The notes under the pieces are model-generated. The model was not told the origin of the DNA. It saw nothing but the letters and a program-made list of their open reading frames with translations, and did no database searches. Positions 6,014-7,161 of a DNA stretch of 7,161 bases are shown here, piece after piece. Made by a program: the position numbers and the translations under genes. The first letter of the stretch is position 1, and each line of letters starts with the position of its first letter. This DNA is from Spirochaetales bacterium (GTDB lineage Bacteria > Spirochaetota > Spirochaetia > SZUA-6 > DRHE01): contig JAFGQJ010000215.1 in the NCBI GenBank assembly GCA_016935715.1, forward strand, positions 1-7,161, in the 5' to 3' direction.

Positions 6014-6877
6014 TCAAAGGAGCAGGCGCTCTGCAGCCGCGGGGTCCTCGAGGGGGAAGCGAACGGCCGCCAGCTCGGGTCCGTCATGGGCCGCGCTCAG
6101 ACACCAGGTCCTGCCGATGCGCTGCCTCCAATCTCCGCTCAAACGCGCCGATTCGTGCACGTGTCCGTGAAGGGTGAGAAACGGGCGGCGCTGTTCGATG
6201 AAGCGTCGCACCGCGATGCTCCCGACGTGGACATCCAGAGGCGCGCTGTCGACCATCTGTCCGTCCAGATCGGCGAGATCCAGATTGCTCCCGTACGGCG
6301 GGGCGTGGAACAGAAACACGGCCAAGTGCAGATCATCCTCTCCGACCAGCTGCTGCAGCTCCTGCTGGATCGTGGTGCCGATGATCTGCTCCCGGCTTAC
6401 GGGAACGCTTCTCCAGCCGTCGGTAGGGTCCGTGGCTCCCACGTCAACGTAGCGGGACACGTCGTAGCGCTCCCAGTCCTTGAGCAGAAAGGGGGTGGGG
6501 GGGATGCAGGAGTAGCCGTAGAGGGTGTAGGCGTCAAAATCGATTTTGGAGTTATGCAGGTATCGCCACAAGCCGGAGCGCTCCCCTTCCCGAAGCGCCG
6601 TTTCCTCGCGCCGGGGATCGTCGTTGCCCAGGATGACGAGGACCAGCGGGTACCTTTCGCCCATGGCGCTGCGAAGCGAGCGGAATCTCCTGGCGAGATA
6701 ACCCTCGATGAAGGGTGTTGTTCCTTTGTTCGGGCGCGGCGGAAGCAATCCGCCGAAGGGCAGGAGATCTCCGCCCAGAAACACCAGAACCGGAGCCGTG
6801 GAGCGTATCAGGGAAAACAGCGTATCGAATCTGCGGGTGGAGCCGTGGAGGTCTGAAACGAACAGACACAGGCTCAT
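6014..6877 (-). CDS. Calcineurin-type metallophosphoesterase
   Basis: The 287-residue protein carries the full two-metal phosphoesterase signature. The motifs are S-D9-L-H11-G, G-G-D37, G-N85-D, H191-A-P-P-Y-G and H237-G-H239-V-H. Together these ligate two metal ions that activate water for phosphoester hydrolysis. No signal peptide or membrane helix is seen, so it should be cytosolic. The substrate cannot be read from the sequence; relatives include cyclic-nucleotide, nucleotide and nucleic-acid phosphoesterases. The length is ordinary for a stand-alone enzyme. Its ATG at 6877 overlaps the stop of the nucleotidyltransferase gene in ATGA, and no good ribosome binding site is seen, so it is probably translated by coupling. 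This argues for a two-gene operon. It lies 115 bases before the broken oxidoreductase operon on the same strand. Confidence 0.9.
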   Translation of the reverse strand: MSLCLFVSDLHGSTRRFDTLFSLIRSTAPVLVFLGGDLLPFGGLLPPRPNKGTTPFIEGYLARRFRSLRSAMGERYPLVLVILGNDDPRREETALREGERSGLWRYLHNSKIDFDAYTLYGYSCIPPTPFLLKDWERYDVSRYVDVGATDPTDGWRSVPVSREQIIGTTIQQELQQLVGEDDLHLAVFLFHAPPYGSNLDLADLDGQMVDSAPLDVHVGSIAVRRFIEQRRPFLTLHGHVHESARLSGDWRQRIGRTWCLSAAHDGPELAAVRFPLEDPAAAERLLL

Positions 6878-7161
6878 CGTCGCAGGTTGAGAGGACGGGC
6901 CGCGTCGGTCACCGCCCCGATCTTCACTGCGTAGCTGGATTTCCGTTCGATGTCATCGTCGGTAACAATGTGGATATCCAGCAGGCGGTCGGTGCGGATG
7001 CCGGTTCGCATGTAGTTCATCTCCGCCAGGCTCAGACTCCAGCCATCGAACCAGGAAAGAAGCTCCCGCTTCTGTGCTTCCGTACCCCGAAAATGAACCA
7101 GCAGATCGATGTCGCTTGCGGCGGTGGCCGTTGCGTTTTTGGTGCTTCCAATTACGTACAT
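6874..7161 (-). CDS. Nucleotidyltransferase-domain protein, 5' end outside the window
   Basis: The last 95 codons are visible. They show the polymerase-beta-type nucleotidyltransferase pattern: G5-S6, then S16-D17-I-D19-L-L-V, with a likely third carboxylate at D62 (L-L-D-I-H-I-V). The domain transfers a nucleotide to a protein, RNA or small molecule. The reading frame is open to the window edge and relatives have sequence before the G-S motif, so the Met at 7161 may be internal. The segment resembles, from memory, the C-terminal domain of some large PEP/pyruvate-binding proteins of anaerobes. If so, the full gene could be much longer. It is too different in layout to be called a MNT antitoxin. 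Its stop overlaps the phosphoesterase start by four bases. Confidence 0.75.
   Translation of the reverse strand: MYVIGSTKNATATAASDIDLLVHFRGTEAQKRELLSWFDGWSLSLAEMNYMRTGIRTDRLLDIHIVTDDDIERKSSYAVKIGAVTDAARPLNLRR

Noticed and set aside
6086..6856. Plus-strand open frame of 256 codons over the phosphoesterase
   Set aside because: The minus strand carries every metal-ligand motif of the phosphoesterase family; the plus frame is a shadow.
6874..7161. MNT/HEPN toxin-antitoxin module
   Set aside because: No HEPN partner is present; the neighbour is a metallophosphoesterase and the domain layout differs from short MNT antitoxins.

Overview
The window comes from a moderately GC-rich bacterium that is almost certainly a strict anaerobe. 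It carries MinD-type ATPases with ferredoxin domains, a radical SAM protein and the remains of a ferredoxin-dependent 2-oxoacid oxidoreductase operon. This gene set is typical of Desulfobacterota (syntrophs and sulfate reducers) and anaerobic Clostridia. The sequence alone does not decide between them. No rRNA, tRNA, CRISPR array or intact transposase was seen.

Left part (1-2108): the first 14 bases look like the start of a divergent gene. A well-formed sigma70-type promoter at 117-145, with a perfect 20-bp palindrome in its spacer, drives a single plus-strand gene (258-2108). That gene encodes two complete MinD/Mrp-like P-loop ATPases fused head to tail. Each half has its own pair of 4Fe-4S motifs, giving 16 ligand cysteines in one chain. 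The promoter geometry and the ribosome binding site both place the start at 258, not further upstream.

Middle part (2199-4766, minus strand, convergent with the ATPase gene): a probable operon with its own promoter at 4738-4766 reads a small DUF6788-like protein, then an ATP-NAD-kinase-family protein (COG3199 type), then a COG0731-type radical SAM enzyme. The last two have strong ribosome binding sites.

Right-middle part (4763-5898, minus strand): the wreck of a 2-oxoacid:ferredoxin oxidoreductase operon in the order delta (ferredoxin), alpha, beta, gamma. Each stretch reads cleanly as one subunit. However, the delta C-terminus, the alpha N-terminus, an internal piece of alpha, the beta C-terminus and the gamma N-terminus are all missing, and the frame changes at each of three junctions. 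Either several internal deletions occurred, or a high-GC region was mis-assembled.

Right end (6014-7161, minus strand): a calcineurin-type metallophosphoesterase follows, with a 4-base ATGA overlap, a nucleotidyltransferase-domain gene that runs off the window. Work that may connect the parts: reduced ferredoxin from 2-oxoacid oxidation and Fe-S cluster handling by the ATPases would both fit an iron- or redox-responsive anaerobic lifestyle. This link is inference from gene content.
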